Below, piece after piece: positions 18,756 to 26,562 of a stretch of 64,000 bases of DNA. The notes under the pieces were generated by a model. That model saw only the letters and a list, made by a program, of their open reading frames with translations, had not been told where the DNA came from and searched no databases. This DNA comes from Arhodomonas aquaeolei DSM 8974 (GTDB lineage: Bacteria; Pseudomonadota; Gammaproteobacteria; Nitrococcales; Nitrococcaceae), in contig NZ_KB894804.1 in assembly GCF_000374645.1 (NCBI RefSeq), positions 150,009 through 214,008 on the forward strand. The letters are read 5' to 3'. Numbering within the stretch: position 1 is the first letter of the stretch; each line of letters starts with the position of its first letter. The position numbers were made by a program, and so were the translations under genes.

Positions 18756-19427
18756 GTGCGCGAGGCGGAGGCGGTGTGCCCGGCCGGCTGGCTGGGGGTG
18801 TCCGCGGATGTGGTGGTCTTCAGTGTCGGCGACGACGCGTTGCGGGTGCGCCTGCAGCGCCGGCACCGCACGCCGTTTGCCGGCAGCCTGGCGCTGCCCG
18901 GCACGCTGCTTCGCGACGATGAGTCCCCGGAGGAGGGGGCCCAGCGGGTGCTCGGCGGCGACGTGGGACTGGACCGTGTCTACCGCGAGCAGCTCTACAC
19001 CTTCGGCCGTCCCGGACGCGATCCCCGCGGGCGGGTGGTGGCGGTGGCGTACTTCGCGCTGGTGCCGGCGAGCGTGGCGGCGGGGCTGCCGGACGGGCCG
19101 GACGCCGCCTGGCACGCGGTGGACGCGCTCCCGCCGCTCGCCTTCGATCACGCGGAGATGGTGGCCATGGCGCACCGCCGGCTGTCGGCCAAGCTCGCCT
19201 ATTCCACCATCGCCCTGGAGCTGATGCCGGAGCGTTTTACCCTCAGCCACCTGCAGGGCGTTTACGAGGTCATCGGCGGCGAACCGCTGGACAAGCGCAA
19301 CTTTCGCAAGCGCATTGGTGCGCTGGAGTGCGTCGAGCCCACCGGCGAGACCTACCGCGCGGGCAATCACCGCCCTGCGCGGCTGTACCGGCGCCGGACA
19401 CCGGGCCGGGTCGAGATCATCAAGTGA
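18756..19427 (+). CDS. nrtR: NUDIX-type transcriptional regulator NrtR
   Basis: A 223-residue NrtR-like repressor of NAD metabolism. An N-terminal NUDIX-like domain contains a degenerate NUDIX box: [15 protein letters not shown] then RVLGGD in place of REUxEE, so hydrolase activity is probably lost, as in known NrtR proteins that use the domain to sense ADP-ribose. The C-terminal winged helix reads [18 protein letters not shown] then [14 protein letters not shown], the NrtR DNA-binding signature. The GTG start at 18756 follows GGAGGG at 9 bases. It lies 34 bases upstream of nadA, and together with the palindrome in its promoter this supports autoregulated control of NAD synthesis. Confidence 0.87.
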   Translation: MREAEAVCPAGWLGVSADVVVFSVGDDALRVRLQRRHRTPFAGSLALPGTLLRDDESPEEGAQRVLGGDVGLDRVYREQLYTFGRPGRDPRGRVVAVAYFALVPASVAAGLPDGPDAAWHAVDALPPLAFDHAEMVAMAHRRLSAKLAYSTIALELMPERFTLSHLQGVYEVIGGEPLDKRNFRKRIGALECVEPTGETYRAGNHRPARLYRRRTPGRVEIIK

Positions 19428-19461
19428 CACCGGGTGCGTCCCGGTGTGGGGAGGACTGGCG

Positions 19462-20532
19462 ATGAACAACGCCGAGCCGGCACGCACCGGCACACACCTG
19501 CGGGCCGAGGCCTTCAGCGCGGACGAGACCCTGCGCGCCGGTGAGGCCGATACCCTGCGGGCACGCATTCGCGAGCTGCTCGAGGCCCGCGACGCGGTGC
19601 TCGTGGCGCACTACTACACGGCCCCGGAGATCCAGGCCCTGGCGGACGAGACCGGCGGCCACGTCTCGGACTCCCTGGACATGGCGCGCTTCGGCGCGGA
19701 TCACCCTGCCTCGACCCTGGTGGTGGCGGGCGTGCGCTTCATGGGTGAGACCGCCAAGATCCTCACCCCGGACAAGCGCGTGATCATGCCCGAGCTGGAG
19801 GCGACCTGTTCGCTGGACGAGGGCTGCCCGCCGGACGAGTTCGCCGCCTTCTGCGACGCCCACCCGGAGCGCACGGTGGTGGTCTACGCCAACACCAGCG
19901 CGGCGGTGAAGGCGCGTGCGGACTGGGTCGTGACCTCCAGCATTGCGGTGGACGTCATCCGGCACCTCCACGCGCGCGGCGAGCCGATCCTCTGGGGGCC
20001 GGACCGCCACCTCGGCGATTACATCCGCCGCGAGACCGGCGCGGACATGCTCCTGTGGGACGGGGCCTGCATCGTCCACGAGGAGTTCAAGGGTAGCGAG
20101 CTCGAACAGCTGCGCTCGCGCTACCCCGATGCGCCGGTGCTGGTACACCCGGAATCGCCGCGTTCGGTGGTGGAGCAGGCGGACGTCGTCGGCTCGACCT
20201 CGCAGCTGCTGCAGGCGCTCACGACCTCGTCGGCATCGCGGTTCATCGTTGCCACCGACAACGGCATCTTTCACAAGATGCGCGAGGCCGCGCCGGACAA
20301 GGAGCTCATGGAGGCGCCCACGGCGGGGCGCAGCGCCACCTGCCAGAGCTGTGCCCACTGCCCGTGGATGGCGATGAACGGCCTGCGCAACCTCGCCGGT
20401 GCGCTGGAGCGCCTGGACAACGAGATCTTCGTGGACGAGGCCGTGGCCGAGCAGGCCCGGATCTCGCTCGGGCGGATGATGACCTTCGGCCGCGAGCGCC
20501 GCCAGGCCGTTCTGGGCAACGGCGACGCCTGA
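19462..20532 (+). CDS. nadA: Quinolinate synthase NadA
   Basis: A 356-residue quinolinate synthase, which condenses iminoaspartate with dihydroxyacetone phosphate in de novo NAD synthesis. The three [4Fe-4S] ligands are visible as Cys in [10 protein letters not shown], Cys in [11 protein letters not shown] and Cys in the [10 protein letters not shown] segment. [13 protein letters not shown] and [10 protein letters not shown] are substrate-site motifs near the N-terminus. GGGGAGGACTGGCG precedes ATG 19462; a longer upstream frame overlaps nrtR and is rejected. Cotranscription with nrtR links NAD synthesis to the NUDIX sensor. nadB and nadC are not in this window. Confidence 0.96.
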   Translation: MNNAEPARTGTHLRAEAFSADETLRAGEADTLRARIRELLEARDAVLVAHYYTAPEIQALADETGGHVSDSLDMARFGADHPASTLVVAGVRFMGETAKILTPDKRVIMPELEATCSLDEGCPPDEFAAFCDAHPERTVVVYANTSAAVKARADWVVTSSIAVDVIRHLHARGEPILWGPDRHLGDYIRRETGADMLLWDGACIVHEEFKGSELEQLRSRYPDAPVLVHPESPRSVVEQADVVGSTSQLLQALTTSSASRFIVATDNGIFHKMREAAPDKELMEAPTAGRSATCQSCAHCPWMAMNGLRNLAGALERLDNEIFVDEAVAEQARISLGRMMTFGRERRQAVLGNGDA

Positions 20533-20598
20533 AGGCGGCGGCGATGGCGGGGTTGCCCGTCTAAACTGTCCATAAAGGCATCGTCCGGAGACAGTGCT

Positions 20599-21294
20599 AT
20601 GGGCAGGGGCAGCGCGTTGGTCGTCGGGGTTGGCCCCGGGCTCGGTGCGGCGCTGGTACAGCGTTTCGCCGCCGGTGGTCTGAACGTCGCGATGATCGCC
20701 CGCGGCGCCGAGCGGCTGGCCGATATCGCCGCCGGTATGGACGCCGACGAAGGGCAGGTCCTTCCCTATCCCTGCGATGCCACCGACGAGGCCCAGGTGG
20801 CAGCCGTGTTCGACGCCGCCGACGCCGAGCTCGGTCCGGTGGAGGCGGTGGTGTACAACGCCGGGACTTTCGAGCCCGGCGGTATCCGCGACATTTCCGT
20901 GGCCACCTTCGAGCGGTGCTGGCGGGTGGGGTGTCTGGGTGGTTTCATCGTCGCGCGCGAGGCCGCGCGTCACATGGCACCGCGGGGACGGGGCAGCCTG
21001 CTGTTCACCGGGGCCACGGCGGCATGGCGCGGCGGTGCCGGGTTCGCCACCCTCGCGGTCCCCAAGTTCGGCATCCGTGCGCTCTCCCAGAGCCTGGCCC
21101 GGGAGCTCGGGCCCGAGGGTGTGCACGTGGCCCATGTCGTCATCGACGGGCGCATCGGACCGCCCGACGGGGTCGCCGACAACGACCGGCTCGAGCCCGC
21201 TGCGATCGCCGAGAGCTACTGGCAGCTCCACTGCCAGCCCCCCAATGCGTGGACCCAGGAGCTCGACCTGCGGCCCGCCACGGAACGTTTCTGA
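20599..21294 (+). CDS. SDR-family protein with an altered active site
   Basis: A 231-residue SDR-like protein. The cofactor motif VVGVGPGLGAALV is present with a Gly-rich turn (GVGPGLG), and YNAG occurs near residue 88. The region that should contain YxxxK reads GFATLAVPKFGIRAL: the Lys is kept but the catalytic Tyr is replaced (Leu at that position), and the Ser position is TGATAA. It belongs to an SDR subgroup with a KFxxRALxQSLARE signature and may be a reductase with different chemistry or a non-catalytic binder. GGAG at 8 bases supports the ATG. It follows nadA by 66 bases. Confidence 0.8.
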   Translation: MGRGSALVVGVGPGLGAALVQRFAAGGLNVAMIARGAERLADIAAGMDADEGQVLPYPCDATDEAQVAAVFDAADAELGPVEAVVYNAGTFEPGGIRDISVATFERCWRVGCLGGFIVAREAARHMAPRGRGSLLFTGATAAWRGGAGFATLAVPKFGIRALSQSLARELGPEGVHVAHVVIDGRIGPPDGVADNDRLEPAAIAESYWQLHCQPPNAWTQELDLRPATERF

Positions 21295-21398
21295 CCGGCC
21301 CACCGAGTGACGGCACCGGTGCCAGCGGTTATGGTGCGGGGCACCGTGGGTGTCCGGCACCCGTTTCCGGCCTGGTTGGCGACGACAGGGATAACGGC

Positions 21399-22328
21399 AT
21401 GCAAGCAGTACCGATCATTCAGGTGGATGCCTTCACCGCGACGGCCTTCGGCGGCGTGGCCTGCGCCGTGGTACTCGACGCGGATGGCCTCGACGACGAG
21501 ATGATGAGCACGCTCTCCGACGAGCTGGGCGTCTCCGCGACCGTGTTCGCCATGGATCCGGAGGACCAGACAGTGGCCGAGGTGGGGGCACGCTCGTTCG
21601 TCGGGCGCGAGGAGGTGCCGCTGTTCGGCCACCTCGCGGTGGCGCTCACCCATGCGCTGCTGACCAAGGGACGCCTGGCGCGGGGCGACGGGCACATCCA
21701 GCGCCTGGGCATCGAGACCAACCACGGCGTGGTCGAGATGGACGTGACCCATTCCGGCGGGGATATGCCGCTGCTGTCGGTCACGCAGCCGCCGCCGGAT
21801 TTCTTCGAGGCCCAGGATCCGGCAGAGATCGCGACGGTATTCGGCCTGGAGCTCTCGGACCTGCGGGATGACGCGCCGGTGCAGACGGTGAATACCGTGA
21901 TCCCGCACCTGATGGTGCCCGTGGTGAGCGAGGACGCGCTGCGGCGCGCCCGTGTCCGGCTCGACGCCTATGCCGAGCTCCACCGTTTCGGCGGTTTCGT
22001 GGGGGCCCATCTGTTCGCCCTCGGGGGCGCCACCGACAGCGGTGACGTGTTCTCCCGCCATTTCGGCGCACCACCGAACGCCTTCGAGCACAGCTTCAAT
22101 GGCTCGGCAAGCGGCGGCCTGGCGGCCTACCTCTGGCACCACGGACTCATTCCGCACGCCCGTTTCTCCGTGGAGCAGGGGCACTGGCTGGGCCGGCCGG
22201 GTGAGGCCTGGGTCGAGGTCCAGGGTGAGCCCGAGGCGATCCGCGGTGTCCGCGTTGCCGGGCGTGCGGTGCAGGTGATGGAGGGGCTGATGCTGGTCCC
22301 CGACACCGGGGATGGCGACGACGGGTGA
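21399..22328 (+). CDS. PhzF family isomerase-like protein
   Basis: A 309-residue member of the PhzF/diaminopimelate-epimerase fold. It opens with PIIQVDAFTATAFGGVACAVVL, typical of the family, and retains the catalytic Glu in REEVPLFGHLAV at the position of PhzF Glu45; the second half repeats the fold (HSFNGSASGGLAAYL). Stand-alone PhzF homologues outside phenazine clusters have mostly unknown functions, though isomerisation of a 2,3-dihydro-3-hydroxy acid is the model reaction. No other phenazine genes are present. The ATG at 21399 follows an AGGG; the stop overlaps the next start (GTGA). Confidence 0.85.
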   Translation: MQAVPIIQVDAFTATAFGGVACAVVLDADGLDDEMMSTLSDELGVSATVFAMDPEDQTVAEVGARSFVGREEVPLFGHLAVALTHALLTKGRLARGDGHIQRLGIETNHGVVEMDVTHSGGDMPLLSVTQPPPDFFEAQDPAEIATVFGLELSDLRDDAPVQTVNTVIPHLMVPVVSEDALRRARVRLDAYAELHRFGGFVGAHLFALGGATDSGDVFSRHFGAPPNAFEHSFNGSASGGLAAYLWHHGLIPHARFSVEQGHWLGRPGEAWVEVQGEPEAIRGVRVAGRAVQVMEGLMLVPDTGDGDDG

Positions 22329-22951
22329 GCGAGTGGCTGATTGACGGGCCGGGGGGCGCGGCGGTCACGGTCGTCCTCGCCCACGGCGCCGGTGCCGCCA
22401 TGGACACACCGTTCATGACGCACATCGCCGGAGGGCTCGCCGCGGCGGGCCACCGCGTGGTGCGTTTCGAGTTCCCGTACATGGCGAGGCGGCGCGAGGA
22501 CGGTAAGCGACGTGGCCCGGACCGGCAGGAGACGTTGCTCGGGTGCTACCGCGAGGTCGTCGCGGCGGTGCGCGAGCGCTGGCCGGGGACCGTGGCCATC
22601 GGCGGCAAATCCATGGGCGGACGCATGGCAAGCCTGGTCGCGGACGAGCTCGGCGCCCGGGGACTGCTCGTCCTCGGCTACCCCTTCCATCCCCCGGGCC
22701 GGCCCGAGCGGCCGCGGGTCGCGCACCTGGCGGCGCTGTCGACACCGGCGCTGATCCTGCAGGGCGAGCGTGACCCGTTCGGCCGGCCGGACGAAGTCGC
22801 GGCCTACGAGCTCGCCTCCACCATTGCGGTGACCTGGGTGCCGGACGGCGATCACTCCTTCAAGCCGCGCAAGCGCAGCGGCGAGACCGAGGCGGGCAAC
22901 CTTGACCGGGCGGTGGCCGCCAGCGCTGCCTTCCTGGCGCGGCTCGCCTAG
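22325..22951 (+). CDS. KANL3/Tex30-type alpha/beta hydrolase
   Basis: A 208-residue small alpha/beta hydrolase. The oxyanion segment is VVLAHGAGAAMDTPFM, the nucleophile elbow is GGKSMGGRMAS with Ser near residue 98, and the acid and His are in LQGERDPFG and DGDHSFK. It belongs to the KANL3/Tex30-like dienelactone-hydrolase relatives common in proteobacteria; substrates are unknown. The GTG start overlaps the PhzF stop codon, so the two are translationally coupled. The stop codon also overlaps the stop of the convergent diguanylate cyclase gene by three bases. Confidence 0.85.
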   Translation: MSEWLIDGPGGAAVTVVLAHGAGAAMDTPFMTHIAGGLAAAGHRVVRFEFPYMARRREDGKRRGPDRQETLLGCYREVVAAVRERWPGTVAIGGKSMGGRMASLVADELGARGLLVLGYPFHPPGRPERPRVAHLAALSTPALILQGERDPFGRPDEVAAYELASTIAVTWVPDGDHSFKPRKRSGETEAGNLDRAVAASAAFLARLA

Positions 22952-23661
22952 TCCCCGGAGACGCCGATGCGGTTACGCCCGCCGTTCTTCGCCGCATAGA
23001 GCCCGGCGTCGGAACGCTCCAGTGCCCGTGCCGCCGTATCGTCGCTGCGTACCTCCGTCACGCCTGCCGAGATCGTGATACCGATTTTGTGCTCGCCGGT
23101 TTGGAAGTGCTCGTCGCGTATCCGTGCCAGCAGCTTGCCGGCGGTGTGGCGGGCCTGCTGCAGGTCGGTCTCCGGCAGCAGCACCACGAACTCCTCGCCG
23201 CCGTAACGGGCGAGCAGGTCGATGGCGCGCACCTCTGCCTGAAGCCGGCTGGCGACGGCGGTGAGGATGCGGTCGCCGGTGACGTGGCCGTAGGCGTCGT
23301 TGACCCCCTTGAAGTGATCGATGTCGAGGATGATCAGTGACAGGCGCCGGCCGTAGCGCTGGCGTCGCGCCAGCTCGACGGCAAAGCGCTCCTGGAAGGC
23401 CTTGCGGTTGTAGATGCCGGTGAGGGCATCGGTGGCCCCGCGGTTGCGTTCCTCGGCAAGGCGCCGACGAAGCTCCGCGATCTTTGCCTCGCTCTCGCGC
23501 AGGCGCCTGCGGTACGGGCAGGCCCTGCACGCCGTGCTCTGCCGTCCGGGGCTGCAACGCTGCAGCAGCGCCAGGGCGCGGAGGGCAAGGCGTCGGGGGA
23601 TGTTACCGGGGATGGTGCGTGTGATTGGCCTGCCGCGCTCAGCCTGCTCGTCCTGAGCCAT
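22948..23661 (-). CDS. Diguanylate cyclase (GGEEF) with N-terminal cysteine cluster
   Basis: A 237-residue protein with a short N-terminal region, a coiled coil (about 50-75) and a GGDEF domain. The active site reads GGEEF at 154-158, preceded by RAID at 145-148, which is the RxxD inhibitory site at the correct five-residue distance. It should make cyclic di-GMP with product feedback. The N-terminal segment has Cys36, Cys45 and Cys48 (the last two in a CxxC arrangement), a possible metal or redox site without a known name. There is no transmembrane helix, so it is likely cytosolic. Confidence 0.9.
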   Translation of the reverse strand: MAQDEQAERGRPITRTIPGNIPRRLALRALALLQRCSPGRQSTACRACPYRRRLRESEAKIAELRRRLAEERNRGATDALTGIYNRKAFQERFAVELARRQRYGRRLSLIILDIDHFKGVNDAYGHVTGDRILTAVASRLQAEVRAIDLLARYGGEEFVVLLPETDLQQARHTAGKLLARIRDEHFQTGEHKIGITISAGVTEVRSDDTAARALERSDAGLYAAKNGGRNRIGVSGD

Positions 23662-23868
23662 TGATCCCTACCTCTGCGCACGTCCCGTGCATCCGTGCGC
23701 GGCACGGGGGGCTGGTTCTGGCGTGTCCCTGCACCGGTGCCATGCAGTCGCGGGGTTTACGCGGGTGCATGGCTCGCGCCGCCATTGCGTCGTCCTTTCC
23801 CGGGGCGTTCCCGGTAATGGGACATGGTCGACATGACGCGATCGTCTGCCGCCCGGTATGCTCGTTCA

Positions 23869-23886
23869 CTTATGGTCAGCCATAAG
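23869..23886. repeat. Inverted repeat, possible operator
   Basis: CTTATGG (23869-23875) and CCATAAG (23880-23886) form perfect 7-base arms around TCAG. It lies about 235 bases before the S24-type repressor and is a candidate binding site; no function is demonstrated. Confidence 0.45.
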
Positions 23887-24017
23887 CCACCGCCGCCGCG
23901 CGATTGGGTATCCGCCCGGTGTGTCCATACTGCGGTGTCTCCGTGGCTCAAGGCGCACGGGCCGGCACGTTGCATGCGCCGACACGGTCTCCGGCCGTCC
24001 ATTCCGTGACGCCGGAG

Positions 24018-24050
24018 TCCCGGATAAGGGTGAGACTGCCTTATCCGGGA
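24018..24050 (+). repeat. Perfect 12-bp hairpin upstream of the S24 repressor
   Basis: TCCCGGATAAGG (24018-24029) and CCTTATCCGGGA (24039-24050) are exact inverted copies around a 9-base loop. It ends about 70 bases before the regulator start. It could be an operator for a dimeric repressor, a leader hairpin, or the terminator of an unannotated small RNA, although the following GTTTCGTGT is only weakly T-rich. Confidence 0.55.
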
Positions 24051-24120
24051 GTTTCGTGTCAATGGTTTCCGGGCGTGTGTCGCAACCGGGGTGGCCCGGG
24101 CGTGCCAGTGGAACACGACA

Positions 24121-24804
24121 ATGCCTGACGAAGGAAAAAACAACGACATGGCCGGCCGTTCACACGGGGGTGCATCGACGGATGCCGGCGCCATTGGGGC
24201 TCGCATATCCGAGATTGCCGCGCACGTCGGGGGCAAGAAGGCCCTCGCCGCGCGGGCCGGTGTCTCGGAGAGCCATCTCTATCGTTATATCGCGGGGGCC
24301 AGCGAGCCCACGGCGGGGCGCCTGGTGGCCCTGGCCCGGGCCGGCGGTGTGTCCGTCGCGTGGCTCGCGACCGGCGAGGGGGCGCTGGAGGTATCCGGTA
24401 CCGTACGCGAGGCCGGGCCCCGATACGCCGCGGGGGAATACACGCCGATCCGTGCCGCGGACACGATGCCGGTGCTGGCGCTCTCATCGGCGTGGCTGAA
24501 CGCGGAGGGACTGTGCGCCGAGGCGCTGGTCGTGGTCACGGCCAGCGGCGACTCCATGGCCCCGACCGTGAACGAAGGGGATCGCCTTCTCGTCGACACG
24601 ACCCGGCACGATATCGGCGACGACGCTGTGTACGTGCTCCGCGTCGACGGTGCGCTGCAGCCGAAACGCCTGCAACGGGACTGGTCCGGCGGGGTGTGGG
24701 TGCGATCGGACAGCCTCCGCTACGCGGATCAGCACGTTTCCGGCGCGGCCCTGGCGGCCCTGGATGTGGTCGGCCGGGTGATCTGGATAGCGCGACGGGT
24801 CTAG
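24121..24804 (+). CDS. XRE-family repressor with S24 (LexA-like) peptidase domain
   Basis: A 227-residue CI/LexA-like regulator. The N-terminal helix-turn-helix reads KKALAARAGVSESHLYRYIAG (about residues 38-60 region), and the C-terminal S24 domain has the catalytic Ser in SGDSMAPTVNEGD and a Lys in ALQPKRLQR at the expected distance. Such proteins repress genes until self-cleavage under RecA-type activation, and are often phage-derived. No prophage genes surround it, so it may be a domesticated stress regulator. ATG 24121 has a weak ribosome site; ATG 24148 follows AAGGA at long spacing, so the start is uncertain. Confidence 0.82.
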   Translation: MPDEGKNNDMAGRSHGGASTDAGAIGARISEIAAHVGGKKALAARAGVSESHLYRYIAGASEPTAGRLVALARAGGVSVAWLATGEGALEVSGTVREAGPRYAAGEYTPIRAADTMPVLALSSAWLNAEGLCAEALVVVTASGDSMAPTVNEGDRLLVDTTRHDIGDDAVYVLRVDGALQPKRLQRDWSGGVWVRSDSLRYADQHVSGAALAALDVVGRVIWIARRV

Positions 24805-24867
24805 CCCGGCACCGCGTTCGCTCCGCGTCGTCGTGGTTGACGTTGGTGACGCGGCACTCGCCGGGTG

Positions 24868-25959
24868 TCAACGCAGGCGCACGGCGATCCGGTCGCGTCC
24901 GGCGCGCTTGGCGTCGTAGAGGGCGTGGTCCGCGCGTTCGAAGGCATCCGTCATGTCGTCGCCGACCTGGACCTCGGTCACACCGGCCGAGATCGTAACC
25001 GGGACGGCCTCCGGGCCGCCGCCGTCGGGGCGCAGCCGGCGGACGGCCTCCAGCAGCCGGTCGGCGCTCTCCCGTGCCGCGTCCGCGTCCGTTTCGGGCA
25101 GCAGCGCGACGAACTCCTCCCCGCCGTAGCGGGCCATCATGTCCGTGGTGCGCAGGGCGGCGCGCAGCGTTTCCGCCACGGCCACGAGGATCCGGTCGCC
25201 GGCGAGGTGGCCGTGGATATCATTGACGCGCTTGAAGTGATCGATATCCGCGACGACCAGGGCGAAGGTCCGGCGGGTGCGCTGCTGGCGGGCCAGCTCA
25301 TCGGAGAAACGCTCCTCGAAGGCCATGCGGTTGGGGACGCCGGTGAGGGTGTCGGTGGCCCCGCGGCTGCGCTCCTCGACCAGGCGCCGGCGTAGCTCGG
25401 CGGTCTCGGCCTCGGCCTCCTGCAGCCGGCCGCGCAGTGCGTCCGCCTCGGATTCCGCCGCCGCCACGCGCTCGTGCTGACGCCGGGAATAGGTCCGCAG
25501 GGTGTCGACGATGTGCGCGAGCCGTGATTCCACGCGCTGCATCGGGACGTCGGCGGTCCCGCCGGAGACCGCCTGACGGATGTCCCCGACGTGCTGGCGG
25601 ACGTGGTCGCTCATGGCGTCGTGGTCGGCGATGGCCTCCGCGCGCTCGCTCTCGGCGTGGCGGAGGTGGCGGTCCAGTGCCGCGAGCTGGCGGGCGTAGG
25701 TGTTGAGCCCCTGCTCGAGCAGCCTGGCCTCCGAGCGCAGGTCCCTCTCCAGCAGGGCGTGGAAGCGGTGCACGCGCTCGGCGCAGTCGGTGTCGTCGCC
25801 AAGCTCTTCGGCGAGGGTCCCCCGGTGCGCGCGGCTGGTTTCCGGCAGCGCATCGGTGGTGAACAGGGCCGCCAGCGCCCGCCTGAGTGCAGCGGTGACG
25901 GAGCGGCGCCGGCGGGCGTGGAGCCAGTCGCAGAGGCGAGGGAGCAGGGCGCGGGCCAT
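24868..25959 (-). CDS. Diguanylate cyclase with long coiled-coil N-terminus
   Basis: A 363-residue cytosolic GGDEF protein. Residues about 45-195 are highly charged and helical, predicted to form coiled coils for dimerisation, ending in the signalling helix ETAELRRRLVEERSRGATD. The catalytic motif is GGEEF at 279-283, with the inhibitory-site RTTD at 270-273, so an active, feedback-inhibited cyclase is expected. The GGDEF half is similar to that of the cyclase at 22948-23661, suggesting duplication of this half with a different N-terminus. The start lies 9 bases or less from the gpt stop, so gpt and this gene are probably cotranscribed leftward. Confidence 0.9.
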   Translation of the reverse strand: MARALLPRLCDWLHARRRRSVTAALRRALAALFTTDALPETSRAHRGTLAEELGDDTDCAERVHRFHALLERDLRSEARLLEQGLNTYARQLAALDRHLRHAESERAEAIADHDAMSDHVRQHVGDIRQAVSGGTADVPMQRVESRLAHIVDTLRTYSRRQHERVAAAESEADALRGRLQEAEAETAELRRRLVEERSRGATDTLTGVPNRMAFEERFSDELARQQRTRRTFALVVADIDHFKRVNDIHGHLAGDRILVAVAETLRAALRTTDMMARYGGEEFVALLPETDADAARESADRLLEAVRRLRPDGGGPEAVPVTISAGVTEVQVGDDMTDAFERADHALYDAKRAGRDRIAVRLR

Positions 25960-25968
25960 GGTCGCCCG

Positions 25969-26472
25969 TTAGTGCCCGTCGTGCAGCGGCGGGGTGAACT
26001 GCAGGCTCATGTCCCAGGGGAAATAGATCCAGGTGTCCTGGGAGACCTCGGTGACGAAGGTGTCCACCACCTCGCAGCCCTGGGGCTTGGCGTAGACCGT
26101 GGCGAAATGCGCCTTCGGGAGCATGTCGCGGACCTCGCGCGCGGTGCGGCCGGTGTCCACGAGGTCGTCGACGATGAGCACCCGCTCGCCGCTGCCGGCG
26201 CCGAGGTTGGTGACGGCGTCGGTGACGTGCTTGAGCACGACCAGGTCACCCTGGGTGTCGTAGTCGTGGTAGGAGGCGACGCAGACGGTCTCTATAAGCC
26301 GGATGCCGAGTTCCCGGGCGACGATGGCCGAGGGCACGAGCCCGCCGCGGGTGATGCAGACCAGGGCGTCCCACTGGCCGACGCCGGACAGACGCCAGGC
26401 CAGGGCCCGGGCGTCGCGGTGGAGCTGATCCCAGGAGACGGGAAAGGCCTTTTCCTGTGGGTGTGGCACCAT
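25969..26472 (-). CDS. gpt: Xanthine-guanine phosphoribosyltransferase-like protein
   Basis: A 167-residue type I phosphoribosyltransferase that matches Gpt: it should convert xanthine, guanine and hypoxanthine to nucleotides with PRPP for purine salvage. [19 protein letters not shown] near residue 40, the PRPP loop [17 protein letters not shown] near residue 100, and C-terminal [12 protein letters not shown] correspond to the enzyme's substrate sites. ATG 26472 gives the family's N-terminus ([14 protein letters not shown]); upstream in-frame codons are unlikely. The gene precedes the diguanylate cyclase by only 9 bases. A link between purine salvage and GTP-consuming signalling is possible but inferred. 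Confidence 0.9.
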   Translation of the reverse strand: MVPHPQEKAFPVSWDQLHRDARALAWRLSGVGQWDALVCITRGGLVPSAIVARELGIRLIETVCVASYHDYDTQGDLVVLKHVTDAVTNLGAGSGERVLIVDDLVDTGRTAREVRDMLPKAHFATVYAKPQGCEVVDTFVTEVSQDTWIYFPWDMSLQFTPPLHDGH

Positions 26473-26562
26473 GGTCGTCGAGTACCTGCAGCGGGGTTGG
26501 GGCGGCACATTATCGTCAAATCGGCCCGCGCGGCCAATACCGGAAGGCCGCCCCGCCCGGTG

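Larger units (their letters stand above)
23662..24120. other. Intergenic region with two inverted repeats upstream of the S24 repressor
   Basis: About 459 bases separate the diguanylate cyclase start from the S24-type regulator. No credible gene is seen; short frames on both strands lack support. The segment is less GC-rich than the surrounding coding DNA and contains an 18-base inverted repeat (23869-23886) and a 33-base perfect hairpin (24018-24050). These are candidate operators for the regulator or the end of a small RNA. Confidence 0.5.

Noticed and set aside
21399..22328. Part of a phenazine biosynthesis cluster
   Set aside because: Only a PhzF-like gene is present and no other phenazine gene is nearby.
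24018..24050. A tRNA or tRNA-like structure
   Set aside because: Only one 12-bp hairpin is present, with no cloverleaf arms.
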